From Gammaproteobacteria bacterium (GTDB lineage Bacteria; Pseudomonadota; Gammaproteobacteria; Competibacterales; Competibacteraceae): a stretch of 13,427 bases of DNA. Both the position numbers and the translations under genes were made by a program. The notes under the pieces were generated by a model. That model was not told the DNA's origin. It ran no database searches and worked only from the letters and a program-made list of their open reading frames with translations. Below, piece by piece: positions 1 to 9,319 of the stretch. The stretch is from positions 1-13,427 of the forward strand of contig JAIFNF010000192.1 in the NCBI GenBank assembly GCA_020047885.1. Direction: 5' to 3'. Every line of letters starts with the position of its first letter. Within the stretch, counting starts at the first letter, position 1.

Positions 1-20
1 ACAACCCAACCCAAAGGCCG

Positions 21-67
21 CCGAACTTCGTTCGGCCCGCTATCCCTCCCCGGCCTGAAGGCCGGGG
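21..67. other. Hairpin pair; candidate right end of an IS200/IS605-type element
   Basis: Two hairpins are visible. Bases 21-25 (CCGAA) pair with 31-35 (TTCGG). Bases 48-56 (CCCCGGCCT) pair perfectly with 59-67 (AGGCCGGGG) across a GA loop. A C-rich stem followed by GTCTCTCGCGG resembles the ends often found downstream of IS200/IS605 TnpB-like genes. That comparison is from memory, and no transposase lies in the window because it would be off the left edge. The alternative is a factor-independent terminator of an upstream gene, but no T-run follows the stem. The rest of bases 68-145 shows no gene and no convincing promoter. Confidence 0.4.
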
Positions 68-141
68 TCTCTCGCGGAAAATCTGATGACGATCGAGAAC
101 GGGGTTCTTCCTTTGCACCGGTCCCCTCTCGATCGATCTGA

Positions 142-1931
<1,790 letters not shown>

Positions 1932-1932
<1 letters not shown>

Positions 1933-1990
1933 CAGCAATTCGCCGGTTCTTGATAAAGAACTGGCTTTTCTGGTGAAACGGTCATCTCAG
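1932..1990 (+). pseudogene. Remnant of a type III restriction (res) gene 3' end
   Basis: These 59 bases align without gaps to 13175-13233, the last codons of the intact res gene, with 51 identities by hand count and an unbroken 27-base match (1952-1978). In the res frame they encode SNSPVLDKELAFLVKRSSQ, against RNPQVLDKELAFLVKGLS-stop in the intact gene. The stop TAG is CAG here (1988-1990), so the frame runs on to a TAA at 2009-2011 and overlaps the ATG at 2004. Everything upstream of this tail is gone, cut at the inverted-repeat element. It is a fragment without its own start and has no expected function. Confidence 0.75.
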
Positions 1991-2003
1991 CAGGAAGTCC
2001 CTC

Positions 2004-2033
2004 ATGCGTAAATCCCCCCCAAAGTCTCGCTAG
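2004..2033 (+). other. Original start of the CheB-CheR gene, ended by an in-frame amber codon
   Basis: ATG at 2004-2006 is preceded by AGGAAG (1992-1997) and encodes MRKSPPKSR followed by TAG at 2031-2033, in the same frame as the long gene that follows. The paralogous start at 13354 reads MRKSPRIPRRKPEAA, with CGG (Arg) at the position of this TAG. This shows that 2004 was the ancestral start and that the amber codon is a later mutation. A GTG follows the stop after one codon (2037-2039), so ribosomes ending at the amber codon could restart there. Confidence 0.7.
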
Positions 2034-2036
2034 AAA

Positions 2037-4661
2037 GTGGAAGCCACGCCAGTGCCACCCGCCGTCCCAGCCGCCATTTTTCCTATCGTCGGCATCGGTG
2101 CCTCCGCCGGGGGACTGGCCGCGTTCGAGGCGTTCTTTTCCGGAATGCCCGCCGACACCGATCCGGGCATGGCCTTTGTGCTGGTGCAGCACCTGGCCCC
2201 GGATCACAAGAGCATTCTCACCGACCTGATTCGGCGTTACACCCGCATGCAGGTCTTCGAGGTCGCTGACGGGATGAGAGTCGAACCTAACTGCGCCTAC
2301 ATCATCCCGCCCAACCGCGATATGGCTTTTCTGAACGGCGCGTTGCAATTACTGGAACCGGCCGCGCCACGCGGTCAGCGCCTGCCGATTGATTTCTTCT
2401 TTCGCTCACTGGCTCAGGATCAGCATGAGCGGGCCATCGGCATCATCCTCTCCGGCACCGGCAGCGACGGTACGCTGGGGGTGCGGGCGATCAAGGGCGA
2501 GGGCGGCATGGTCATGGCTCAGAATCCCGAATCCACGGAATATGACGGAATGCCGCGCAGCGCGCTCGCTACCGGCCTGGTGGACTATGAGTTGCCGCCC
2601 GCCGAGATGCCAGCTCAACTCATCGCCTATGCCGGGCACGCTTTCGGCAAGCTCCCCCGAACCGTCGTGGTTCCCGCGCCCACTGACGAACCAGCGCTGA
2701 ACAAGATCTTTGTCCTGCTGCGTAACCAGGTCGGCCACGACTTTTCCCAATACAAACCCAATTCCATCCAGCGTCGGATCGAACGGCGCATGGCCATCCA
2801 CCAGATTGATACCCTGCACCACTACGTCAAATATCTGCAACAAGCCCCGGTAGAGGTGGATGCGCTGTTCCACGATCTGCTGATCGGCGTCACCCGGTTT
2901 TTCCGTGATTCGGACGCCTTCCGGGTGCTGGAAGCGCAGGTGATTCCCCAGCTCTTTGCCGACAAGTCGGACGAGGGTGTGATCCGGGTGTGGTCTGTCG
3001 GCTGTTCCACCGGCGAAGAAGCCTATTCCCTGGCGATGCTGCTCGCCGAGCGGCAGGAGGCGTTGAAACCGCGCTGCCAGGTGCAGGTTTTTGCCACGGA
3101 CATTGACCGCCTGGCGATTACCACCGCCCGCGCCGGTCTCTATCCGGCCAGCATTGCGGCGGATCTCACCCCAGAGCGGCTCACGCGCTTTTTCACCGCC
3201 GAGCCGGGCGACGTTTACCGCATCCACAAAAGCCTCCGCGACCTGCTGGTCTTTTCCGAACAGAACGTGATCCGGGATCCGCCGTTCTCCAAACTCGACC
3301 TGATCAGTTGCCGTAACGTGCTGATCTATCTCGACGGAAACTTGCAACAGCGGCTCCTTCCCCTGTTCCACTATGCGTTGAACCCCGGTGGCTATCTCTT
3401 TTTGGGTACGGCGGAGACGGTGGGTGAATTTACCGACCGGTTTGCGATCCGGGACCGCAAGCAGCGGATCTATCAACGCAAGGAAGACACCGATGTACGG
3501 GGCGTCAATCTGGGCCAGTGGTTGCCCCCCCTGATGGCACCGGGTGGGCTGTTGCCGCCGGTTGCCATCAAAAAGCCCTTTCCCGGCCCGCTATCGCTGC
3601 GTGAGCTGACCGAACAGGCGCTGTTGCAGCAGGTAGCCCCGGCGGCAGCGCTGGTCAACAGCGCGGGCGATCTCCTGTATCTGCACGGTCGCACTGGCCG
3701 GTATCTGGAGCCGACGCCGGGCGAAATCGGGATCAGCAACCTCCTGAAGATGGCCCGCGACGGCTTGCGGCAAGACCTGACGGCCGCCCTGCACCGCACC
3801 GTCGAAACTCGCGAGATCGTGCGCTGCCCCCCTCTGCGGGTCAAAACCAATGGCGACTTTGCCACCGTCCATCTGACCCTCCGACCGGTCGAATCGGCGG
3901 GATCGGCCACGCCCCTCTACCTGGTGATCCTGGACGAAACCATTCCCGTCGCCTCTGAACCCGCGTTGCCCACCGCAGCGTCGCCACCTGAACCGACGGA
4001 CGCCGAGACGTGCATCGCCGCGCTCCGCCAGGAATTGCGGGCCAAGGACGAGTACCTCCAGTCCACCCACGAGGAATTGGCGACCGCCAACGAAGAACTC
4101 CGCTCCGCTAATGAGGAAATGCAGTCAGTCAACGAAGAATTGCAGTCCACCAACGAGGAACTGGAGACCTCCAAGGAAGAACTGCAATCGGTCAATGAGG
4201 AACTGTCCACGGTTAATGCGGAGCTACAAACCAAAGTGGCCAGCCTGTCGCAAGCGAACAATGATCTGAACAATCTGCTGGCCGGCACCGGCATCGGCAC
4301 CCTCTTTGTGGATCTCCACTTACGCATCCTGCGGTTTACCCCGTCCATCACGTCGATCATCAACCTGATTCTGAGCGACGTGGGCCGGCCAGTGGCGCAT
4401 GTTGTCTCGAACCTGGTGGGCTATGACCAGTTGGTGGCGGACGCCCAGGGCGTGCTGGATAGCCTGATTCCCCAGGAACGGGAAGTACAGACCACGGCGG
4501 GGATGTGGTACACGCTGCGCATCCAGCCCTACCGCACCCTGGAAAATATGATCGAGGGCGCGGTTATCACGTTTGTGGACATCACCGAGATGGTGCAAAC
4601 GCGGGAGGCACTGCGCAAAGCGAATGACCTGCTCCAGCAATCGGCAATAGCGAAACCATGA
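2037..4661 (+). CDS. CheB-CheR-PAS fusion protein (methylesterase/methyltransferase/sensor)
   Basis: A large soluble signalling protein joining the two enzymes that add and remove methyl groups on chemoreceptor glutamates. The CheB-type methylesterase occupies about residues 15-200, with GIGASAGG (Ser23), VQHL (His52) and SGTGSDGT (Asp144) matching the catalytic triad. The CheR-type methyltransferase occupies about 215-480, with GVTRFFRD (284-291), the SAM-binding VGCSTGEEAYS (321-331), FATDID and SCRNVLIYL. A PAS-like segment follows (about 525-635), then a long coiled coil of repeated NEELQS-like units (about 660-745) and a PAS domain (about 750-855). There is no receiver domain and no histidine kinase. 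The chain stops soon after LRKANDLL, a point where relatives I recall continue into further PAS or kinase domains, so the C-terminus may be cut. GTG at 2037 is used because the older ATG at 2004 is interrupted. The stop overlaps the next start by ATGA. Confidence 0.88.
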   Translation: MEATPVPPAVPAAIFPIVGIGASAGGLAAFEAFFSGMPADTDPGMAFVLVQHLAPDHKSILTDLIRRYTRMQVFEVADGMRVEPNCAYIIPPNRDMAFLNGALQLLEPAAPRGQRLPIDFFFRSLAQDQHERAIGIILSGTGSDGTLGVRAIKGEGGMVMAQNPESTEYDGMPRSALATGLVDYELPPAEMPAQLIAYAGHAFGKLPRTVVVPAPTDEPALNKIFVLLRNQVGHDFSQYKPNSIQRRIERRMAIHQIDTLHHYVKYLQQAPVEVDALFHDLLIGVTRFFRDSDAFRVLEAQVIPQLFADKSDEGVIRVWSVGCSTGEEAYSLAMLLAERQEALKPRCQVQVFATDIDRLAITTARAGLYPASIAADLTPERLTRFFTAEPGDVYRIHKSLRDLLVFSEQNVIRDPPFSKLDLISCRNVLIYLDGNLQQRLLPLFHYALNPGGYLFLGTAETVGEFTDRFAIRDRKQRIYQRKEDTDVRGVNLGQWLPPLMAPGGLLPPVAIKKPFPGPLSLRELTEQALLQQVAPAAALVNSAGDLLYLHGRTGRYLEPTPGEIGISNLLKMARDGLRQDLTAALHRTVETREIVRCPPLRVKTNGDFATVHLTLRPVESAGSATPLYLVILDETIPVASEPALPTAASPPEPTDAETCIAALRQELRAKDEYLQSTHEELATANEELRSANEEMQSVNEELQSTNEELETSKEELQSVNEELSTVNAELQTKVASLSQANNDLNNLLAGTGIGTLFVDLHLRILRFTPSITSIINLILSDVGRPVAHVVSNLVGYDQLVADAQGVLDSLIPQEREVQTTAGMWYTLRIQPYRTLENMIEGAVITFVDITEMVQTREALRKANDLLQQSAIAKP

Positions 4662-5407
4662 CCGCCTGCATTCTGTGGGTTGAAGATGAGCCGTCCATCG
4701 CCGAGATCGTTGATTTCGCGCTGACCAGTTCAGCCTCTGCCTCGCCGGTCAGCGTCAATCTCTCCGGTCGCCACTTGCTGCAACCCGGCTTCATCACCCA
4801 GTTGGCAACCCTGCTGGCGGCCTATCCGAACGTGCTGCCGCTTGATTTGGAACTGGAAATTCTGGAAACAGCGACTCTGGAGAACATGACCGCTGTGGCG
4901 ACGTTGATCGCCGACTGCCGAGCGCTGGGCGTGAATTTCGCCCTGGACGACTTCGGCACCGGCTATTCCTCGCTGGCCTATCTCAAACACTTGCCGGTGG
5001 ATGTGCTCAAGATCGATCAATCCTTTGTCAGTGTAACCATTCACCCCCCCACCCCAGCCCTCCCCCGCAAGGGGGGAGGGAGTCTTGCGAAGCAGCGAGT
5101 TGGCACTCCCCCTCTCCATTTATGGGGAGGGGGTTGGGGGGAGGGGTCTGAACGCTTACTTGTCAGTGATCTGCTGGCGGATGCCGAGGCACTGGCGATT
5201 GTCAAAGGCGTCATTGGCTTATCCCTGGCCTTCCGGCACGGGGTGATCGCTGAAGGGGTGGAGACGGTGGAGCAGGGCCGCTTGCTCATCGACCTCGGCT
5301 GTGATTTTGCCCAAGGCTACGCGATTGCCCGACCCATGCCTCCGGAGCAGATTCCCGACTGGATCGCCGGTTGGCAACCGCCGGTGGCGTGGCAGGAAAC
5401 CACTTAG
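4658..5407 (+). CDS. Response regulator/EAL-domain protein, internally deleted and interrupted (probable pseudogene)
   Basis: EAL domains hydrolyse cyclic di-GMP. Residues 1-23 are the beginning of a receiver domain (ILWVEDEP, the acidic pocket). Directly after a short SSASAS linker the chain continues with the later part of an EAL domain: VSVNLSGRHL (Asn34), LEILE (Glu70), DDFGTGYSSL (Asp97, Asp98), KIDQSFV (Lys118), AEGVE (Glu199) and QGYAIARP. The phosphorylated aspartate, the rest of the receiver and the first third of the EAL domain, including the E-A-L motif itself, are absent. That loss amounts to at least 150 residues. A further 45 residues at about 124-168 come from a miniature element that entered in frame. 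The start ATG overlaps the stop of the CheB-CheR gene, suggesting translational coupling. With a catalytic-site glutamate missing I infer no phosphodiesterase activity. Confidence 0.8.
   Translation: MTACILWVEDEPSIAEIVDFALTSSASASPVSVNLSGRHLLQPGFITQLATLLAAYPNVLPLDLELEILETATLENMTAVATLIADCRALGVNFALDDFGTGYSSLAYLKHLPVDVLKIDQSFVSVTIHPPTPALPRKGGGSLAKQRVGTPPLHLWGGGWGEGSERLLVSDLLADAEALAIVKGVIGLSLAFRHGVIAEGVETVEQGRLLIDLGCDFAQGYAIARPMPPEQIPDWIAGWQPPVAWQETT
5033..5159. mobile_element. 127-bp miniature inverted-repeat element with 8-bp target duplication (IS66-like ends)
   Basis: The element begins GTAACCATTCACC and its other end, read in reverse complement, begins GTAAGCGTTCAGACC, giving imperfect terminal inverted repeats. 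It is flanked by direct repeats TTGTCAGT (5025-5032 and 5160-5167). The interior consists of two C/G-rich hairpins (CCCTCCCCC...GGGGGAGGG and CCCCCTC...GAGGGGG). Conserved GTAA ends and an 8-bp duplication are hallmarks of the IS66 family, so an IS66-type transposase may have moved it; no such transposase is in the window. Insert plus one duplication is 135 bp, exactly 45 codons. Removing it restores the EAL sequence IDQSFVSDLLADAE. Confidence 0.8.
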
Positions 5408-5425
5408 GCGATGTCCTGAAATGAA

Positions 5426-5517
5426 GTTCCCCCCTTTTAGCAAAGGGGGGTTAGGGGGATTTGGGTTCCGTTGCGGGTGCAAAATCCCCCCCGGCCCCCC
5501 TTTTTCAAAGGGGGGAG
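5426..5517. repeat. Double-hairpin palindromic repeat, copy A
   Basis: Two C6/G6 hairpins face each other in an imperfect dyad: TTCCCCCC(TTTTAGCAAA)GGGGGG at the left and CCCCCC(TTTTTCAAA)GGGGGG at the right. They are joined by GGGGGATTTGGG and AAAATCCCCC, which also pair. Copy B (8638-8728) is nearly the same sequence in the same orientation, and a related single hairpin lies inside 13234-13335. It fills most of the gap between the EAL gene and mod. It could act as a terminator or mRNA stabiliser, but its repeated, symmetrical form fits a REPIN/MITE-like mobile repeat better. The remaining bases before mod show nothing further apart from the mod ribosome site. Confidence 0.8.
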
Positions 5518-5581
5518 GTGAATGCGAAAATCAGCGGTTATACGGGTAGTTCTCAGGCACACTTTTCAGGAGTAGACCGAC

Positions 5582-8500
5582 GTGGCGCGTGGCAAAAAAT
5601 CTAAAAATGCCGGGACTGAACTCCCGATTAGCGATTACCGTTACGACATAACACGCAAGAATAACCCGCCGGCCAAAATCGCTGCTGAAGGTCATCTGCC
5701 GCTCGTTCCAAAAATTCAGTACCGCTACAGCCCGCGCCTTGACCCAGTGTTGCGTTCTGATCTAACCGGTCAGGCCGACCAATTGCCGGAGTTGCTGGAG
5801 GCGGCCCGAAACCGCCCGTTGACCGATGAGGAAGCCCGGTTATTGACGGAGGCGTTGCGCCATCAGCAACCGTGGTTGGAGTGGGCGGGGAAGCACGAGG
5901 CGCTGGCGTTGATTGTCGATCCGGTGGCGCTGCATATCCACGAGCGTATTAGCGCTCAGGCTATTTTAAAAGTCGCGGCGCGGCAGGATGTAACCCGTGA
6001 TTTGTTTGCGGACCCGCAGCAGGATTATCGCCAGGCGGTGCAGTTTTATCAGCACGATATTAATTGGGCAAACCGGATGATTCTGGGCGATAGCCTGCAA
6101 GTGATGGCGTCGCTGGCGCATCGGGAGGATTTAGCGGGCAAAGTGCAGATGATTTATCTCGACCCGCCTTATGGGATTAAATTCGGCAGTAATTTTCAGC
6201 CAGAAATCGGCAAGCGGGAGGTGAAGGATAAGGAATCGGATTTGATCCGCGAGCCGGAAATGGTCAAGGCGTATCGGGATACCTGGACGCTGGGCGTGCA
6301 TTCCTATCTGGCTTATTTGCGGGATCGGTTGATCGTTGCCAAGGAGTTGCTGACGGATAGTGGGAGTATTTTTGTGCAGATTTCCGATGAAAATCTGCAT
6401 CGGGTTAGAATGGTGATGGATGAGGTTTTTGGGGTAGAGAATTGTGCGGGAGTGCTTACATTTAGAAAAACATCAGGTTTAACTGCTGATAGACTGGCTC
6501 AAAATTCTGATTATCTTCTTTGGTATGGACGTGATATTGATAAAATTAAATTTAAGCAATTTTTTGTAGATAAAGGAATTGATAGTGATCTAGGATTTTA
6601 TAAATATGTTTGCCTTTCGTCTGGAGAAAAGTTTGCTTTATATTCTGGTGATAGCTCATTAAAAAATCAGAAAATTAATGTTTATTCTGTTGGTGATTTA
6701 ACTAGCAGCCACTTTTACAATGAAGGGATGCTTCCTTTTTCATTTCAAGATAAATTTTTTAAACCTGGGGCGAGGTTTTGGTCTACTTCAATAGTCGGCT
6801 TGAATCGTTTAGCCAAGGCAGATCGTATTCATCAAAGTACTAATTCAATTCGTTTTATTAGATATTTTGATGATTTTCCAGTGCAGCCATTGACAGCTAA
6901 TTGGACAGATACTGTCACTGGTCAATATCAAGATAATCGCATTTACGTTGTACAGACAGCAGAAAAAGTTATTGGTCGTTGTCTCTTAATGACCACCGAT
7001 CCGGGCGATCTAGTTCTTGATCCAACATGCGGCAGTGGAACCACCGCCCAAGTCGCAGAAGCCTGGGGTCGCCGCTGGATTGCCATCGACACCAGCCGGG
7101 TCGCTTTAGCGATAGCCCGCCAACGGCTGATGACCGCGAAATTTGATTATTACCCGCTGAAAAACGAGGCTGAGGGCTTATCGGGCGGGTTTAATTACAA
7201 GACCGTTCCGCATATTACGCTTAAGAGCATCGCCCAAAATACCCAATTGGACCCGATTTTTGCCCGGCATGAACCGATCCTCGAAGCCCGTTTAGCCGAC
7301 CTGAACAACGCACTGGCGCAGGTCAGCGACGACATCCGCCGGAAACTGGCGGGCAAGCTCCTCACCAAACAGAAAACCGACGGCAAACGCGCCATTACCG
7401 ACGCCGATACCCGCCGCTGGCAACTTCCGCCCTCACTGCCAAAAGGCGCGGGGAGCGGATTCCAACATTGGACTGTGCCCTTCGATACTGACCCCGACTA
7501 TCCCCAAATTCTGGCCGACGCCGTGACCGCTTACCGCACCGCGTGGCGGGCGAAAATGGACGAAGTGAACGCCTGCATCGCCGACAACGCCGAACAGGAA
7601 GAACTGGTAGACCAGCCCCAAATTCAACGGGGCATCGTGCGCGTTTCCGGCCCGTTCACCGTTGAAGCGGTGCAACCCCCGGAAATCTCGCTCGGCGCTT
7701 CACCCGCACCCCTTGAGGGGAATTTTGACGGCGAACCGGACGCCCTGGATACCGGCTTTGCCGCGCCGGGCGATGGGGAAATAGCCGCCAGAAACGCCGA
7801 AGCCTATCTCGATCACATGCTGCGGCTGCTCAAAATGGATGGCATCCGCTTTCCCAACAACCGGCAGATGGCCTTCACCCGCTTGGAACCGGTGCTGGGC
7901 AAATCCGATGTCTTGCACGCCGAGGGGCGCTGGACGGTCAAGGGCGAAGCCGACCCCGACCCGGACGGTTCCGCTACGGTCTGTGTTGCGTTCGGTCCAC
8001 AATGCGGCCCCGTGACCGCCCGACAGGTGGAAATGCTCATCCGGGCGGCTTCCCGCCGGGGTTACGACGACCTGGTGATTGCCGGATTCAACTTTGACGG
8101 TCCCGCCCAGGCGGTCATTGAAGAAGCCGACAATCCCAACGTGCGGATTCATATCGCGCACATCCGGCCCGACATCAACCCCGGCATGACCGGACTGCTC
8201 AAGGAACAACCCGGCTCGCAGTTATTCACCGTCTTCGGCCAGCCCCGCACTCGCCTCAACGGCCCGGATCCGTCCGGCGAATACACCGTCACCATGGAAG
8301 GCGTCGATATTTACAACCCGGTGGATAACACCGTCACGCCGACCAAAGCGGACAAAGTCGCCGCATGGTTTCTCGACAGTGACTATGACGGGCGAACCTT
8401 TTGCATCACGCAAGCCTTTTTCCCCGACAAAAGCGCCTGGGACAAACTGGCCAAAGCCTTGGGGAACGTCATTGACGCCGAACGCTTCGCCGCACTGTCC

Positions 8501-8614
8501 GGCACCGAATCCCTGCCGTTCCTGATTGGCGAAAATCGGACTGTAGCGGTCAAAGTCATCGACCCGCGTGGCAATGAAGTCATGCAGGTTCATCGGCTCG
8601 AGGGCAGGTTATAA
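5582..8614 (+). CDS. mod: Type III-like site-specific DNA methyltransferase (Mod), adenine N6, beta class
   Basis: Transfers a methyl group from SAM to an adenine in a short non-palindromic site and supplies sequence recognition for its restriction partner. GTG start with AGGAG at 5568-5572. Residues 1-185 are family-specific. Motif IV, DPPY, is at 194-197 (IYLDPPYGIKF), and motif I, DPTCGSGT, comes later at 480-487, an order typical of beta-class enzymes. The segment between them (about 287-468) is the target-recognition domain and has a very different base composition. The ~490 residues after motif I are long for this class and probably contact the Res subunit. The partner is res at 10102, but a DUF29 gene on the other strand and a toxin-antitoxin pair lie between, so the two are no longer one transcript. 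Repeats A and B flank the gene. The family assignment is firm; the recognition sequence cannot be read from the DNA. Confidence 0.92.
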   Translation: MARGKKSKNAGTELPISDYRYDITRKNNPPAKIAAEGHLPLVPKIQYRYSPRLDPVLRSDLTGQADQLPELLEAARNRPLTDEEARLLTEALRHQQPWLEWAGKHEALALIVDPVALHIHERISAQAILKVAARQDVTRDLFADPQQDYRQAVQFYQHDINWANRMILGDSLQVMASLAHREDLAGKVQMIYLDPPYGIKFGSNFQPEIGKREVKDKESDLIREPEMVKAYRDTWTLGVHSYLAYLRDRLIVAKELLTDSGSIFVQISDENLHRVRMVMDEVFGVENCAGVLTFRKTSGLTADRLAQNSDYLLWYGRDIDKIKFKQFFVDKGIDSDLGFYKYVCLSSGEKFALYSGDSSLKNQKINVYSVGDLTSSHFYNEGMLPFSFQDKFFKPGARFWSTSIVGLNRLAKADRIHQSTNSIRFIRYFDDFPVQPLTANWTDTVTGQYQDNRIYVVQTAEKVIGRCLLMTTDPGDLVLDPTCGSGTTAQVAEAWGRRWIAIDTSRVALAIARQRLMTAKFDYYPLKNEAEGLSGGFNYKTVPHITLKSIAQNTQLDPIFARHEPILEARLADLNNALAQVSDDIRRKLAGKLLTKQKTDGKRAITDADTRRWQLPPSLPKGAGSGFQHWTVPFDTDPDYPQILADAVTAYRTAWRAKMDEVNACIADNAEQEELVDQPQIQRGIVRVSGPFTVEAVQPPEISLGASPAPLEGNFDGEPDALDTGFAAPGDGEIAARNAEAYLDHMLRLLKMDGIRFPNNRQMAFTRLEPVLGKSDVLHAEGRWTVKGEADPDPDGSATVCVAFGPQCGPVTARQVEMLIRAASRRGYDDLVIAGFNFDGPAQAVIEEADNPNVRIHIAHIRPDINPGMTGLLKEQPGSQLFTVFGQPRTRLNGPDPSGEYTVTMEGVDIYNPVDNTVTPTKADKVAAWFLDSDYDGRTFCITQAFFPDKSAWDKLAKALGNVIDAERFAALSGTESLPFLIGENRTVAVKVIDPRGNEVMQVHRLEGRL
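6405..6990 (+). other. AT-rich target-recognition segment inside mod (likely recombined)
   Basis: Between the DPPY and DPTCGSGT motifs the composition falls sharply. Bases 6541-6600 contain 12 G/C of 60, whereas 7501-7560 contain 39 of 60. The change begins near 6405-6450 and ends near 6990, where codons such as ACCACCGATCCGGGC return. Codons in the segment are mostly A/T-ending (AAA, TTT, GAT, ATT). The frame is intact throughout. The position matches the variable DNA-recognition domain of these enzymes, so a swap of that domain from a low-GC donor is the simplest reading. Confidence 0.75.
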
Positions 8615-8637
8615 ATGGCTGGATGGTAACCGTTCAG

Positions 8638-8728
8638 TCCCCCCCTTTAGCAAAGGGGGGTTATGGGGGATTTGGGTACCGTGGCGGGTGCGAAATCCCC
8701 CCCGGCCCCCCTTTTTCAAAGGGGGGAG
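8638..8728. repeat. Double-hairpin palindromic repeat, copy B
   Basis: Same architecture and near-identical sequence to copy A at 5426-5517: TCCCCCCC(TTTAGCAAA)GGGGGG, a paired middle, then CCCCCC(TTTTTCAAA)GGGGGG. It lies 24 bases after the mod stop. Homology seems to reach further right: GGGGGGAGATCA is followed by CTGGTATA at 8741-8748 and GGAAATC, and both features recur in the element at 13234-13335. Bases 8729-8779 hold no gene. The hairpins may end mod transcription or the convergent DUF29 transcript as a side effect. Confidence 0.78.
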
Positions 8729-8779
8729 ATCAAGTCCTGTCTGGTATAACCTTTGCTGGAAATCATATAAATTCGTTGA

Positions 8780-9205
8780 TCATTGCGGCCACCAGTCACC
8801 CGTGATTTGTTCCACAGTGAACGGACATTGATCAGGAAACGTGGTTATGGGTAATTTAGTTTCTCGTCCTGCCTTACGACGAGCGCTGGCATAAACTTCA
8901 TCGATCAAAGTGATTAACTGCGGTTTAAAACTTGGACTATCTTTAAGTATCCAATTCACCTCTTCACGACCATTATCAATACTATCTTCCCAACTATTAC
9001 TACGACGATCAGGTTGATAACGCCATTTGAGCAAGTGCAGGATGATATTTGCCAAATAGCTTCTGATAGATCGACGATCACTTTTACCCATACTCTCGAT
9101 TTCCTCAATAAGATTCTCGACATCAATCGCCGACAATGCCCCTTGCCGTAGTAAATCGGCTTGCTGCTGCGTCCAGAGATAAAAATCAGTTTGGTAAGTG
9201 GTCAT
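8780..9205 (-). CDS. DUF29 family protein
   Basis: A 141-residue protein, the usual size for DUF29, whose molecular function is not established. Recognisable family features are the N-terminal FYLWTQQQADLLRQG, the central LIEEIESMGKSDRRSIRSYL followed by NIILHLLKWRYQP, and SWEDSIDNGREEV. No signal peptide or membrane segment is seen, so it is probably cytoplasmic and mainly helical. ATG start (complement of 9203-9205) with AGGAG (complement of 9213-9217) seven bases upstream. It is the only gene on the minus strand and lies between mod and the toxin-antitoxin pair, divergent from the antitoxin across 259 bp. I know of no link between DUF29 and restriction; it may have arrived with the toxin-antitoxin pair as one accessory block. 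Confidence 0.8.
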   Translation of the reverse strand: MTTYQTDFYLWTQQQADLLRQGALSAIDVENLIEEIESMGKSDRRSIRSYLANIILHLLKWRYQPDRRSNSWEDSIDNGREEVNWILKDSPSFKPQLITLIDEVYASARRKAGRETKLPITTFPDQCPFTVEQITGDWWPQ

Positions 9206-9319
9206 GGCTTAACTCCTATTTGCGCCAGCGGGTGCGACATAGGCACCAGGAGATTCCTAGCGTAGACTCGGACTGGTATAGCGTCAATGTTTAACAAAAA
9301 TCGCGCTGGTGACGCCGCA

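Noticed and set aside
2406..3476. Long minus-strand open frame of 356 codons inside CheB-CheR
   Set aside because: It is an antisense shadow of a GC-rich gene with clear motifs on the plus strand; its translation shows no family I recognise.
4060..4240. Tandem DNA repeat in the CheB-CheR gene
   Set aside because: The periodicity encodes NEELQS-like coiled-coil repeats that are normal for this protein family; base-level identity between units is low.
5040..5150. CRISPR-like short repeats
   Set aside because: The repeated C/G runs are inverted arms of two hairpins in one miniature element, with no regular direct repeats or spacers.
5301..5549. Short frame with a PPFSKGG-type C-terminal half, and similar ones at 8568-8831 and 8623-8805
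   Set aside because: Proline/glycine stretches such as PPFSKGG are translations of the C/G-rich hairpin repeats, not genes.
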